Shown piece after piece: positions 12,446 through 23,839 of a DNA stretch of 53,556 nt. A program made the translations under genes and the position numbers. The DNA comes from Gnetum montanum. Lineage: Eukaryota; Streptophyta; Gnetopsida; Gnetales; Gnetaceae. How positions within the stretch are numbered: the first letter of the stretch is position 1; each line of letters starts with the position of its first letter. The stretch is taken from NCBI GenBank assembly GCA_015680685.1, contig MNCI01033354.1, forward strand, positions 770,670 through 824,225, in the 5' to 3' direction. Under the pieces are notes generated by a model that saw nothing but the letters and a program-made list of their open reading frames with translations, was not told the origin of the DNA and did not search any database.

Positions 12446-12705
12446 ACCATGGCCTAGTAAGGCCTTAAACTAACATTATAGTCCACCAAGACTTTAAACT
12501 AGCATCATGGCCCACTAAGGCCTTAAAATGGCATTATAATCCACCAGGACTCTAAATTGGCATCATGGCCTGCTAAGGCCTTAAACCAGCATTATAATCC
12601 ACTAGGACTCTAAACTGGCATCATGGCCTGCTAAGGACTTAAACTAGCATTATAGTCCACCAAGAGTCTAAATTAGCATCATGGTCCACTAAGGCCTAAA
12701 AATGG
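12446..12705 (+). repeat. array B: nine 29-bp units, two alternating types
   Basis: Exact 29-bp spacing over about nine units. Two types alternate strictly: one begins CATCATGGCCCACTAAGGCC, the other CATTATAGTCCACCAAGACT. Both end TAAACTGG or TAAACTAG, giving a 58-bp higher-order repeat. It lies 245 bp before the first readable pol codon (12950), with T-rich spacer between. Confidence 0.9.
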
Positions 12706-12949
12706 AAAAAATTATGACCTTTTTTGATTCTTTGTAGCCTTATTTCTTATACTTTACTTTATTTAACCTTGGTTTGACTTTTATTTGGTCCTTAGTGCAC
12801 TTGGTTTTCTTGTTGACATCCTATTCATAGCCTTGGATGACCTTGTTTAACTTAGATATACATGTGTTTACATGATTTTATAGCATTTTAGCATTGTTTA
12901 TTTACTTTTACCTAGGTGCCACTTAATATCCTTTTGGTTAACATGCAAG
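12706..12949 (+). promoter_or_regulatory. T-rich spacer ending in candidate 3' splice site
   Basis: Pyrimidine-rich sequence ends in ATGCAAG, with AG at 12948-12949, immediately before a long pol reading frame. Ogre elements of the Tat group splice an intron between protease and RT, and this position fits that acceptor. The donor after the protease (somewhere near 2560-2600) is not resolved. Confidence 0.35.
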
Positions 12950-14060
12950 ACCAAAGTATGAATACCTAAGAGAAAATCAATTTTCCATTGTGTCTACATG
13001 GACCTCACGGTGATGTTGAATGATGTATTGACCTTGATTGCCTAAATCTTGAGCTTGAGAGTCTTGTTGATCATATAGCTTCAATAGAGAAAACTCTAGA
13101 ATGGCTTGAAAACCTAGTCAAAATCCTTAACTTAGAGGTAGGCGACATAATTGAAGACTCTCTAGTTGAGGTTCCTGTCACAATGCACAGTGGTAAAGAA
13201 AAAAACCTTAAGCTAAATTTCTCACTGGAACCTCAATATGCTCAAGACATCACCAAGGTCATACAAAGAAACATTAAGTCCTTTGCTTGGTCATATGAAG
13301 ATATTCTAGGCCTAAACACACATTTAGTCTAGCAAAACATCATACTAGATCCTAGCATGAGATTGGTTAAGCAAAAAGTGTGCAAGATTTGACCTGATTT
13401 GGCCTTGGCAGTTCGTGATGAGATCCCAAAGCTCTACTAAGCTGGTTGCATTAGGGCTATCAACTATGAAAAATGGGTGTCCAACATAGTGGTAGTCCCT
13501 AAGAAAAATGAGTATTATTATTTGCATTAATTTTTAAAACCTAAATAAAGAAACTATCGAGGATGACTTTGCCTAGCCTAGTATTGATCAACTTATCAAT
13601 ACTATGGCTGAGCATGCCTTATTTTCCTTTAAGGATGGATTCTCAAGATATAACCAGATTAGGATTAACCTAGAGCACCAACTTAGCATGACCTTCATGA
13701 CCCCTTGGGGTATCTTTTACTATAGCATGATGCCCTTCGGCCTTAAGAATGCTGGAGCAACCTATCAATGAGTCATGACTTTTATATTCAATGATTACAT
13801 GTTAGGTTTACTTAATGATTGCATAGATGATATAGCTGTTAACTCCAAAGTGGTGAATGACCATGCTAATGACCTAGACATTGTGCTTAAATGATGTCTT
13901 AAATACAAGCTTAGGCTCAATCCTAGGAAATGTGTCTTCGATGTCAAGACCAATAAGATGCTTGGCTTTGTAGTCTCTAAAGCAGGGATACATGTCGATC
14001 TTGATAAGGTTAAGTCCATATCCAAATTAGCAGTGCCTACCAATAATAAAGAGCTTCAAG
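12950..14060 (+). pseudogene. pol: Tat-type reverse transcriptase (element 1), decayed
   Basis: RNA-dependent DNA polymerase domain. The frame from 12950 runs through a charged lead-in to FAWSYEDILGL (13270-13310), the Tat-group hallmark before RT, then AGCIRAINYEKWVSNIVVV. After a frameshift near 13530 it continues with SMMPFGLKNAGATYQ (13720-13770). The polymerase box reads CIDDIAV (13820-13840): both Asp are kept but the usual Tyr is Cys. LNPRKCVF and MLGFVVS follow. TAG/TGA stops sit at expected Gln, Trp or Arg codons. RNase H follows directly. Confidence 0.8.
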
Positions 14061-14089
14061 GATAACAAGGCAGATTATAGTTTATTTTT

Positions 14090-14560
14090 TTTATCACTAG
14101 GCTTACAGATAAATTACAGCCCATCCAACACTTTCTTAAGAAAGGGGCTCATTATGAATAGATGACTTAATGGGAAGAGGATGTTGAAAACCTTAAGAAA
14201 GAGTTGGCACAATTACCAATGATCTATCCTCTGCAAGAGAGTAAACCATTTTCCATTTACCTTGCCATCTTTGACACATCCATTTCTTTTCTACTCTATT
14301 AGAAACATGATGATGGAGCAAAGATGCCAATATACTATCTTAGCCTTTCATTAGTGGCCCACAAGGCCTGATACATTGAAGTGGATAAGTATTGTCTAGC
14401 ATTAGTCTTCTCATTAAAGAAGTGGAGACACTACCTCTTCAGAAGCTAAGTCAACAGCATTTGAAAGGATAATGTGCTTAAATCCATAATGATCAACATT
14501 TACAAAAGTAGCCATATAACCTAATGGAAAGTCATAACTATGGAGTTTGACCTTCATTAC
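14090..14560 (+). pseudogene. pol: Ty3/gypsy RNase H (element 1), decayed
   Basis: The connection domain and first RNase H degrade the RNA of the hybrid. Recognisable words are QHFLKKGAHYE, PFSIYLAIFDTSISF, MPIYYLSLSL and YCLALVFSLKKWRHYLF. The first catalytic Asp position is poorly defined. Stops (TAG, TGA) break the frame at several places. It continues directly from RT. Confidence 0.7.
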
Positions 14561-14689
14561 ATCTCTCAATCCTCAACAAAAGGTCAAGCTATAGTCATAC
14601 AGCTTATAGTTTCACTTGTCAATGACCAAGCAACCATAGATCTTGAATTCTCTAATGAACATATTAACATTATTAGCCAATTACCTAAG

Positions 14690-14985
14690 GGTTATGAGGT
14701 AGTCATGCACTTTGATGAAGCTTCAACTACCCATGGGACCAATGCCGCTTCCATCATAACATTTTCATCTAGTGAAGTTCGATCCTTTGCCTTTTTTTTG
14801 AGTTCCCATGTACCAACAACATAGTAGCATATGAGGGTTTGATCAAAGGGATGATGGTATCTCATGACCTAAGAATTAGATGCTTAACAATCAAAGGTGA
14901 CTCACAACTTGTGGTGAACCAAGTGACCAAAATCTATGCATGTAAATCCAAACACTTGCAACCATACTGTGACCTAGAAAAGTAA
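14690..14985 (+). pseudogene. pol: second, archaeal-type RNase H (aRNH) of element 1
   Basis: An additional RNase H between RNH and IN is the defining feature of the Tat group. HFDEAS near 14710 gives the first acid. After a one-base frame change near 14820, NNIVAYEGLIKGMM supplies the Glu and IKGDSQLVVNQV (14900-14935) the second Asp, so the D-E-D set is still visible. A run of unknown bases begins 40 bp downstream. Order here: RT, RNH, aRNH, IN, the opposite of element 4 in this window. Confidence 0.8.
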
Positions 14986-15024
14986 TTGTTACAATAATTC
15001 ATAGACATTGATAACCAACACATA

Positions 15025-15128
15025 NNNNNNNNNNNNNNNNNNNNNNNNNNNNNNNNNNNNNNNNNNNNNNNNNNNNNNNNNNNNNNNNNNNNNNNNNNNN
15101 NNNNNNNNNNNNNNNNNNNNNNNNNNNN
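15025..15128. other. assembly gap (104 N)
   Basis: A run of 104 unknown bases between aRNH and integrase of element 1. The true length is unknown. Single N characters also occur at 16019, 16937, 27747 and 51136. Confidence 1.
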
Positions 15129-15269
15129 TAGTAAGTTACCCACGTTAACCATGGACTATGTTATTCCCATCACATAGAACACTAAGGATACCTTTATGGT
15201 TGTTATTCATACTACTACTACTCAAAAGGATGTTTTATGTAAGTGAGCAAAGCGGTATGTCATTGTAGG

Positions 15270-16315
15270 TGATAACACATTATGTCAATGATCCTATGAT
15301 GGCATACTCCTAAAGTGCTTAGGTAAAACTAAAGCCAGAATAGTCCTAGAGGAGGTTCACGAGGGTGTTTGTGAAGGACATATGGGGCCTAAAGCTATGG
15401 TTGTTAAGATTAGATGGTTAGGCTACTATTGGCCCCATATGAAAAATGACTACTTCCAGAAGGTTAAGTGACACATGCCAACAATATAGAAACCTTATGC
15501 ATGTACCACCAACTAAGTTACATACCACTCAAATGACATGGTGATTTCAATGATGGGGGTTGGATATCATTCGACCCATAATGCCTAAGTCTTCCACAAG
15601 GCATAGCTTCATCATCACCATAACCAAATACTTTACAAAGTGGGTTGAGGCCATTCCCCTAAGGAAGACTACATCTGAGCAAGTTTGCAAATTCATCCTA
15701 GATAACATTATGGCTCATTTTAGCATACCCATGACCATAGTTATAGACAATGGACCATAATTTAGTAGCCAGAAAATAAAAGATTTCTATCATGACCTAG
15801 GCATTAAGCATTCTTTTTTGTTGCCTTATTACCCTCAAGCCAATGAACAAGTACAAGCAAGCAACAAGTTCATCATCAATGCACTCAAAAAGATGCTCAA
15901 CAATAGCAAGTGCAAATGGCATGAGTGACATAAAGAACAACCTATCACACAACAACTGGTATGACCCCTTAAAGCTTGGTTTATGGTTCTAAAGCTGTTT
16001 TACCTCTCGAATTTTAGGNAGTAGCCCTAAACTTAATGGAGGAGCAACGCATGCACGTGCTTGCTCACATCAAATACTATCAATAGAGGTAGAAGTAGTA
16101 GCATCATCATAACTTGACCATGTGTAAGATCAAGGAGGGTGGCCTAGTCCTTAAAGCCATTCGTGAGCATGTTGACAAATTCTTAACCAGCTAGGAAGAT
16201 CCTTTCCTTATCATTAGAGCCTATAGTCATGAATAATTTAGGATAGCTGACATGGATGGGAATGAGTTTGTTAATTTGATCAACCATTCCTATCTAAAGC
16301 CATACTACATGCAGT
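15270..16315 (+). pseudogene. pol: Tat-type integrase (element 1), decayed
   Basis: Integrase inserts the cDNA into the genome. The zinc-binding N-domain reads HEGVCEGHMGPKAM, then LGYYWPHMKNDY (15355-15460), with a frameshift in the CHAC part. The catalytic core has LDIIRPIMP (first Asp, 15560) and VIDNGP (second Asp, 15743). At the third acid the sequence is EQVQASNK, with CAA (Gln) at 15854-15856 where GAA (Glu) is expected. The C-domain reads LMEEQRMHVLAHIKYY, FRIADMDGNEF and HSYLKPYYM. The single N at 16019 falls where about 20 residues are missing. Confidence 0.8.
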
Positions 16316-16351
16316 TGACAATCATCGATAAGCAAGCCTAGTTTTAGCAAT

Positions 16352-16400
16352 CTACAAGGACCTTAAACTGGTACCATGGCCTACCATGGCCTTAAACTAG
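16352..16400 (+). repeat. two 29-bp units downstream of integrase
   Basis: CAAGGACCTTAAACTGG is followed by a full 29-bp unit (16372-16400) of the ACCATGGCC type. It is the same repeat as at 2731-2950 and 12446-12705, and links the three places to one element family. Confidence 0.75.
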
Positions 16401-17194
16401 TAACTTCAATGACCTAGATAGCTTAATTTTATCATCTCATGTGGCCTATATGCATTGTAGCATTATAATATGCAGTGGTGTTTTGTATTCTTTGTCAATG
16501 CCTCTTAGGTCAATTATCCAAGAACTAACAAAGAGGGTCCATTGAAACACCACAAACTTTTGTATGTTATAGCATCATGTAGCTTTCATCCCATGAAACC
16601 CAAGGAAAAAATTTATTATAAATATGAATATTGCAATCCATGAGAGAAAATCTCACATATTCCATACTTTTGGAGTTGAAAAATGCCTCATAAGTGGACA
16701 AGCCTCATTTCCTAAGTGAAAAAAGTCACCTAGTATCTATATTTGGGCTTTGGGAGGTTCAAAAATGCCTTTGGAATGCCAAAAATGGTAATTTTATGGG
16801 TTTTATGGGGGGTATACACTTGTCTATGCTAAAAACACTTGCAAGGGCTAAATCTCAGCTACCCCAGTGTGGAAGAGTGGGAGGGTTTTTCCTTAGCTTG
16901 GAAACTCCCTACCTCAGCCACCACCACCCCCTCCCCNGTAAGGGCTAAATCTCAGCTACCCCAATGTGGAAGAATGGGAGGGTTTTTCCTTAGCTTGGAA
17001 ACTCCCTGCCTTGGCCACACCCTCTCCCCCCACATATCCCTAGTGTGGAAGCCACAAAAGCTATATTTCAACACTCCATGCACTCCAGCATTGACCAACC
17101 ACTCTAGCAAGGATGATAGAAGGCTCAGCATGGAAGATCTATCTTCAGCATAGAATGTGTATTCCTATTAATATTTATAGTAAATGGAATGATC
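16401..17194 (+). other. 3' untranslated region of element 1
   Basis: Non-coding. Contains GTGTGGAAGAGTGGGAGG-like words (16868, 16966) reminiscent of the core of the 187-bp array, and the duplication described separately. No gene seen. Confidence 0.4.
16843..17030 (+). repeat. 97-bp near-identical tandem duplication around a single N
   Basis: Copies start at 16843 and 16940 (AAGGGCTAAATCTCAGCTAC) and differ at only a few positions. A single N at 16937 lies at the junction. Either a recent tandem duplication or an assembly join across a longer array. Confidence 0.8.
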
Positions 17195-18090
17195 ATGGGG
17201 AGAAGGGGGTGCAAAGGCACTTACTATATATGGTGACCCCCCAAATTTGGGCATCCATCTCACTTGTACGAAGGAAAAAATTTGCATCAATTTGGTAGCC
17301 ATTGTGCAGCCAAATTATAATTATTTTGCTGCACTAGTCACGGCTCAAGACCCATAAAACTAGCCTCAAACACCATTTATTGGTTCAATAATTTTTTCAT
17401 GGTATCATAATTTTCATGATTACAAACTCTTTGGCAAATTAAGACTTTTGGCAAAATTCCACACTTTGGCATATTCAAGCACTCACAAGTTCTTGCAATC
17501 TCCCACGTTTGTATTCTCTTAAACCCTAGCATGGAAGTATTATAGCCTTAATACTTGTGAATTTTTGGTGTAAACACTGCATTTTTGAAATTTCCAAACC
17601 CCAACATTGAGCAATTTGGCATCCAAATTTTTCACTTTTCTCATTCCCCAATAGTAAACCAATTTGTAGATCTGAGGTTGTAGTAGATGAGGTTCAAAAG
17701 CATCAAGAGTTGCTTAGCACCTAAATCGTAGAGTAGATGACATCAGCTTCAATAGGCCTTAAACTCCTACCTTAGAAAACCCTCCTTTAGTCTCTCATGA
17801 GCATTTCTTATACACATTTCTCAAACTTTTCTTTTATTATTTTAATAAAGTTTTAAGGTTTCATTTTTTGTGTGCACTCTACATTTGTTTTCCATTATAA
17901 AAATATGTAATTTTTTTCATTATTATTTGCATCATTCATTTTGCATTTTAAAAGTTCCTAGTTGATCTAGTATACTAGCTAGGGCATCTCGAATCCCATT
18001 TTTTCAAAGGCCTTGGGGATTCAGGGTTAGGCTACTATGCCAAATCTATTGGTTTTTTAGTGATTGATTTTTCTAGTTGCAATAATGGAC
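17195..18090 (+). mobile_element. putative PPT and 3' LTR of element 1
   Basis: The purine run ATGGGGAGAAGGGGG (17195-17209) is followed by TG, as for a polypurine tract and LTR start. No second LTR copy is available for comparison and no end is defined. By about 18090 the sequence resembles the spacer of the Athila-like elements. Low confidence. Confidence 0.3.
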
Positions 18091-19134
18091 ACTTGCAAGC
18101 ATGTTTACACAAGGTAACTAAGGGTTAGAGCTTACTTTGGGGAGGATCTACCTATACAACTCTTGTGCTTCATATCTAACAACCAATTCCACAATCATCT
18201 TGTGCCTCCAAGATACTTAAACATTCAATTTTTAATTTCCTACATTCTCATGACTAATCATATTGTTGGCAGTTCCTACTACCATCTCTTATATATCTCA
18301 TTGACTTTCTTTACCAAAGACTCCTTCTTTCATAAATTTTCACTAGTAAATTTTCATATTCTAAGAATAATTTATGATCAAAAAACCTTTAGACCACCTC
18401 TACATCTTTCAAACTATTCATTCACCCCAATTTTTCCATCAAAAATTTCTTAATATTCAAAATTTTTTAATGATGATTTCATAGCTATGATGTATTAGGC
18501 CCTAATATGTCACAACTACAATATCATATCTACAATATATTCTATATAAACAATCTATATATACATGTCAGAGTTAGGAAATTTTTCATTTTTCACATTT
18601 CTAGCAAGGGGAGTTCATGCTTTTTATCTAATCCTCTAGTAACGAAACTTCCAAAACCATAACTCTCTCACTGTAACTTCAATTTGCATGATTTTTGAAT
18701 CTTCTTAATTACTGAGTAAGCAACTTAGTCATGGGAAAGAGTGTTTCACATAAATAAGTTAAATTGAGTCAAATTTCTCTAACACCATAAGAGTATATTA
18801 ACGGTAAGAATAAGAAAAAATAAACATAGTTTGACCAAGTTAACTAATTAAAGGCTAATAAACCTAATCAATTCTCCTAGCCATGCATCCAATTATACAA
18901 TAAATGAAAATTAATAATAATAACTATGAGAGCTATTAACAATAAAAAGAACAACAAATAAGGGTTTCTTTTTGAATTTTTCAAAATTTTTCTAACTCTG
19001 CAATCATAATAAGAGCTATAAGTAAGAATAAGGATAAAATTGGATCAAAATCAAGAGCCCAAGAAAAGACCATAAACCATTAGGAACCTATTTGAATTCC
19101 TTGGATAATCTAAAAAAATCCGTTGTGATTGAAA
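18090..19134 (+). mobile_element. pre-ORF2 spacer of Athila-like element 2
   Basis: GGGGAGGATCTACC with its surroundings (about 18130) aligns with GGGAAGGATCCACT at 31140 in the element-3 spacer, so this is the homologous region. It holds an AATATGTCACAACTACAAT word and TATA-like TCTATATAAAC (about 18500-18550), possibly an ORF2 promoter. The gag and pol of element 2 are not in the window, consistent with element 1 separating the two halves. Confidence 0.5.
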
Positions 19135-21905
19135 ATGGCTTCTAAAAGACCCAAAGAAGGAAAACCCTCATAACAAGGAAGCAAAAGGTCTAGAGGTAGA
19201 TGCAAATGATAAGCTGGAGAACAAATTCCACAAGTAGATTAGGAAGCTTAATCCTTGAACATCTATTAGCAAAAACCTGCAACCAAACATTTTCCATAGG
19301 CTGAGGCTAAAGCACCACCAGCTCCAGAGCAACGATCGTACCCCACACTATCTGCAGAATCTCTCTAGGCCATTTAAGAAAAGTCAATCATGTCCACAAT
19401 TATAATGGAAGTTAACTTTAAATCATTCATGGACTTCGCACCTACCAATTTCCAAGAACAACTAGAAACCTCACCCCTATGGCCAACTCTATCATGCAAT
19501 GGAGAATGACCTAAGAGAATTATACCAATTTTGGAAAAATAAGCAAGATGATGCCATAGTAAAAATTAAAGGATTCTTTGTGCCTTATTTTGTCGAAGCA
19601 ATTGCAAAGGTACTTAACATTCCTAATATCAAATTAAACATTATGTAGATATCTACAAGATCTGACATAGAAGTAAAGAAGTTATGGCTACAAAGGGCAC
19701 AAGCAAATAAGAAATATAGTGAATTTTCTACTAAGGAATAAATATGCTTCAAGATAGGAACCTACCACATCTTTTTCACTAAGAGATTAAATAGAAATTC
19801 CACCTACACTAGTAGAGGAAGTGCTATCCTTACGAAGACATTCAATGCAAATCTAGCTCATTTATTATTTCTACAAATCCAAACGAGATTTAAGGAAAAG
19901 TAGGTAGCAAAGCTAACTTTTCCATTTCCTTGCCTCATCAAAAGGTTATGCAAGCAAGCTAAGATTCTAGGTTATACAAATGATGTCTTACATAAGGCCC
20001 AGAATGCATCTTCTATTGAGATGTCTAACCTAGTGCCTCCAAAGAAAGATCAATTGGAGAAGCTAACAAGCATTGAGGGGATAGCAAGATCAACACTAGT
20101 AGGTAATATTCCAGTAACAAGGTAAAAGCAAACAAGACCTAGTGGATCAATGCCAACTATTAATAGACCTAGATTGAGCACTCTAACAACTAAACTAGAC
20201 TATAGACCTTTCATAAGCCATTTGTAGTAGATTTCTGAAACCATAAGTTGCAAAACTAGGGAAGGTTCTATGCTATATAAAGTAATAGACAATTCTATAA
20301 GATATGGTGTATAAATAATACTTGCTAATGGTTGAGTCTCAATGTAGGTAGAGGAAGATGAAGATTGGGCACAACATATCTCTAGGAACACTACATCCTT
20401 TCAAGTTATGTTGGAGATAGGATAAGGAGCCACACTAGTCATAATGCAACACCAAGATGCAATAGGAGCATTAGAGGTGATCACGAATTAGATAAAAGAA
20501 TCATTCAATGCTTTCATTATGTCACTGGTGGATATTACTAGAGCCAAAGATGTTGGAATGATAGCCAGGACATTCATGCCCCATAAGAACATGAAGACAT
20601 ACTAGATCAACTACTGCAGATAAGCCAAGTCATGCAAAATCTCTTTGATATCCACAATGATATCACTATAGTCTAGTAGAATTTAATTTCAACAAAGAAT
20701 AAGTTGGTAGTGGTTGAAACAAGAGTTGAGCATGCAAAGAATGAAGTGCAGAGGTTGCAATTTGAATTAGTAGCCTTAAGAGAAAAAAAAGAGAGAACCT
20801 ACATAATACATAGCATCATGCCAACTTAAAAAATTCAAAACCAAACAAGTGACCCAACTGATAGCTTGAAACATCTAAGTAGAGATGGAAAAGGAAAAGC
20901 CAACATTGAATGTCTTTATGGCAAATGCACAAACATAAACACACTACAAAGAAATAACTATCCTTGAAGAAGAAAATAAAAGAATTTCTATTGAAAATAC
21001 AAGGTTGAAAAATATAGAAAAATAGAAGAATGTTCCCAAGGAAAGCAACTATTAGTTAAAAGAATAGTTTGCTAGATTCAATCAAGATAAGAGAAAACTA
21101 AGTAGAAAGAATAGAACCTTATCAATGAAAGAAGTTTGTACTATCTATCAACATTCGCCATTGAAATTAGCGCAAGGTAGAATGCAACCAAGAAGCATGA
21201 GAGGCTCAAAAAAAACTTCAGAGACTAGGTGCACATGTACAAACAAATTAATAAAAAAGAAATTCAATTGGCTAAAGCCAACATCAACTCCATCACAACA
21301 CAGAAATCAAATTGACAGCCAATCCTGGATAGTCTCATCCATGTCCATCAAGCTAGAGTAAAAGTAAGAACCTACAAATTGAAGACCTTACAAAATACAT
21401 GAGATTACCAAACCTTTAATATGCTAATCTAGCCATGCTCATAGTAGGAAGGCTTGGAAAATAACTAGAGTAGCAAGTGGTTGTAACCTATGCATTATAT
21501 GAGGAAGAGTTTGTAAACAGGAAGGATGCACAATAAAATTACATATTGCAAACTCTAAGATCAAAGTAGTTAAAGCTAGCTACCAATACCAAAAGGATGT
21601 AATAGCAAACATAGCCCATAGAATGATAGATTATCAATTACTACAAAAAGTGGCTAGGAAATTTGAAAAAGAAAGATGGTAGTTTATAACCTAGTATTTA
21701 AAGGAAAAAAAGATGTTATGATAGATGTCATGCCCATGGTAGGTACCGAATCTAGCTAACATCATAGAGATTTCCTAGATGGTACATGACTCCAAATCAA
21801 AAGATGAAAAACTTTAGATGTTACTCAAAAAATATCAAATCCAAAAGCCCAATGATAAAGGAAAGAAGCTGATGGAAGAGTCACTTCCACCAAGGACATA
21901 AGGCT
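19135..21905 (+). pseudogene. Athila-like ORF2 (element 2), decayed
   Basis: Extra ORF between pol and 3' LTR, the position of the so-called env-like ORF of Athila elements. The ATG at 19135 opens a basic, Pro/Gln-rich N-terminus (MASKRPKEGKPS). After a frameshift at about 19470, ENDLRELYQFWKN and VKIKGFFVPYFVEAIAKVLN (19560-19620) match the equivalent part of element 3 (VKIKDIQVSYLAEAI), then FPCLIKRLCKQAKILGY. That domain resembles what is called the putative plant transposon protein domain. From about 20400 the product is a long Lys/Glu-rich coiled coil. Many TAG/TAA stops. No transmembrane segment or signal peptide is evident, so a true envelope role is unsupported. Confidence 0.6.
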
Positions 21906-22136
21906 ACATTGAGCTTTACCATTTTTACCTTATGTTGTTTTGTCATTTTAAATTGTCAAATTATGTCAATCATGTAATGCAAGGTAATTCTATAAATAGC
22001 ACTTGAACCACAATATGAAATTTAGCATCAAGTTGGTAATGTATATAATTAGTCATGTCGAAGTGTGAGTACACCTCATAATTTTGTAAAGAACTCTATC
22101 CTCTTATTTTAACTTGAGGATGAGTTTCCAGTCAAT

Positions 22137-22146
22137 CATAGGGGTA
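22137..22146 (+). promoter_or_regulatory. polypurine tract of element 2
   Basis: CATAGGGGTA directly before TGATAAAACC matches the position and sequence of GTGGGGGTA before the element-3 LTR (35011-35019). It would prime plus-strand DNA synthesis. Confidence 0.65.
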
Positions 22147-22827
22147 TGATAAAACCATATTAGTCAAGTAATGTGACATTGTATCTATGATGTTGTAACT
22201 TTGCTTACATTATTGTAGATACAATATAGTGGGTCTTGGTCATAATTATAAATACCAACCCGCTATATTGTTGTAATTTATAGTTATGACCAAGACCCAC
22301 TATATTGTATCTATATCACTGAAAAAACTTTTGTCCAACTCTTAGCAAAATTGTTACAAAATTTTTTTTTTGGTGACTTAGACTTACTAATAGAGTGAAA
22401 GCCTATAGTGTGGTGTTGAATAATTGTACAAAATCTTTGTTCAATGGATTATACTTGGGCATAATTCATGGCTACTTTGTTTAATTAATGGCACAATTTA
22501 AGTGCATTGTATTTCGTTCAATTGGATTGCAACATTCTACTTAGTTTGCTTTATTGTTACTTAGTTCATTCTTCATACTTAATTTTTACCTTTTAATATG
22601 TTTACTTTAACTAAGTCATTTACAATTCTTAAGCACTTTACTTTTACAATGTTTTCTAGTATGCTAGTATAAGTATGATTGGTTTCAAATGTATAAGTGT
22701 GATCGTTTGGTAATCGTAGTAGTGTTAGTTCTTGGTTAGCCCAATAGCATAGCACTTGGTAACCTCAGTAAAAATTGCATAAGTCCAAGATGTGAATGCT
22801 AAACCAAAAATAGATACTTATTTCCAT
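22147..22827 (+). mobile_element. 3' LTR of element 2, interrupted
   Basis: Starts TGAT after the PPT. The distal part (about 22700-22820: GGTAATCGTAGTAGTG, then AATAGCATAGCACTTGG) resembles the element-3 LTR at 23310-23420, so the two families are related. A TATA box (TATAAATA) lies in the left arm of a foldback at about 22246. The LTR is cut by the start of element 3 at 22828; its remainder should lie beyond 35965 but is too diverged to prove. Confidence 0.6.
22216..22313. repeat. 38-bp foldback inside element-2 LTR
   Basis: Arm 22216-22253 and arm 22276-22313 are inverted complements with one mismatch over 38 bp, separated by a 22-bp loop. The left arm contains the LTR TATA box. The loop holds a further partial inverted copy of the arm (CCCGCTATATTGT). 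Confidence 0.9.
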
Positions 22828-23684
22828 TTGATGAGTCGTGTTAAGTTGGCTATGTTGATGAGGCCTCGTTGATGCAACCTAGTCGACGCATCTCACCATG
22901 CGTTGATGATGCCCCATTGATGTAGTGTCAATTTTCTTGATTTTTTACTATAAATATAGGCTTGTAGGTGCATTTATGAAATAAGTGAATTGTAGTTGCA
23001 TCATAGCTCTTGCATTTTTTCCATTTGAAAGTTAGAATTTTTCCTCCAAGTGCCCATAGCAGGAGTCATTAAGTGTATCTATCTTTATTCGAGCATTGTT
23101 GTACCTAAGCACAATAGTGTGTGCAACAATAAAGACAAGCTTTCTAATAAAACTTGCAGCACTTTGGATAAATTAGCTATTTTATTCATTCATTTAATTT
23201 TTTCAATTAGTTATTAAATATTTTCTGGTTATTACATTAATGAGGCAATTAAGTGAGATAGATTACACACATAAGTACAACCACTTTGAGTGTAACATGT
23301 ATTCACTTGGTAATCCTAGTAGCATTATCACTTGGTACACCTAATAGCGTAGCGTTTGCTTGCCCAGCAATGGATATGTGGGTTTAGGACATGTGCAGAA
23401 AGTGTGAACAAATACTTATGTTAGGATTAGTTAATTTAGATTAGTCAATCAAATCCCTTTTTATCTATAATTCAAGCACCCAACTATAAAACATAAAAAT
23501 GATAAAAATCGAATACCTCAGTTATAGTTAACCATACCAACAAATGTCATAAGTGTAATTGGGAAGACAACAATTAACCTTAAGGCTAGATTCAGTTTCT
23601 AAAAGTCTATAGAATTTGACCGGATCGCGCATGAGCGCTTTGTGATTCGTATGGTTTGGCATAGGGGTACCTCGTTGCTCATCA
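22828..23684 (+). mobile_element. 5' LTR of element 3
   Basis: 857 bp, TGATGAG to CTCATCA. TATA box TATAAATA at 22949-22956, preceded by a decayed cassette of GAGGCCTCGTTGATG and CGACGCATC words. Compared with the 3' LTR many cassette CpG sites are now TpG, and part of the cassette is missing. It aligns with the 3' LTR along its whole length, apart from small indels. Confidence 0.9.
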
Positions 23685-23685
23685 T

Positions 23686-23703
23686 TGGCACTGTTGTTAG
23701 TGA
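23686..23703 (+). promoter_or_regulatory. primer-binding site (tRNA-Asp type, decayed)
   Basis: TGGCACTGTTGTTAGTGA starts two bases after the LTR. It resembles the Athila PBS complementary to tRNA-Asp; most differences are C-to-T or G-to-A. It would prime minus-strand synthesis. Confidence 0.7.
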
Positions 23704-23839
23704 TCTTGTTTGAGGAACATGTCATATTTAGATCTCAGTGAATATCATTAATATCATTGTATGAACCTCAAGGTCAATACCATTCCCACTATACATAAAG
23801 TTATAAAAGCAAACTAACAATTTCATTTTATTTTGCAAA

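Noticed and set aside
18163-18453. Open frame of 96 codons on the plus strand
   Set aside because: Hydrophobic composition from AT-rich non-coding spacer; falls in the pre-ORF2 spacer homologous to element 3.
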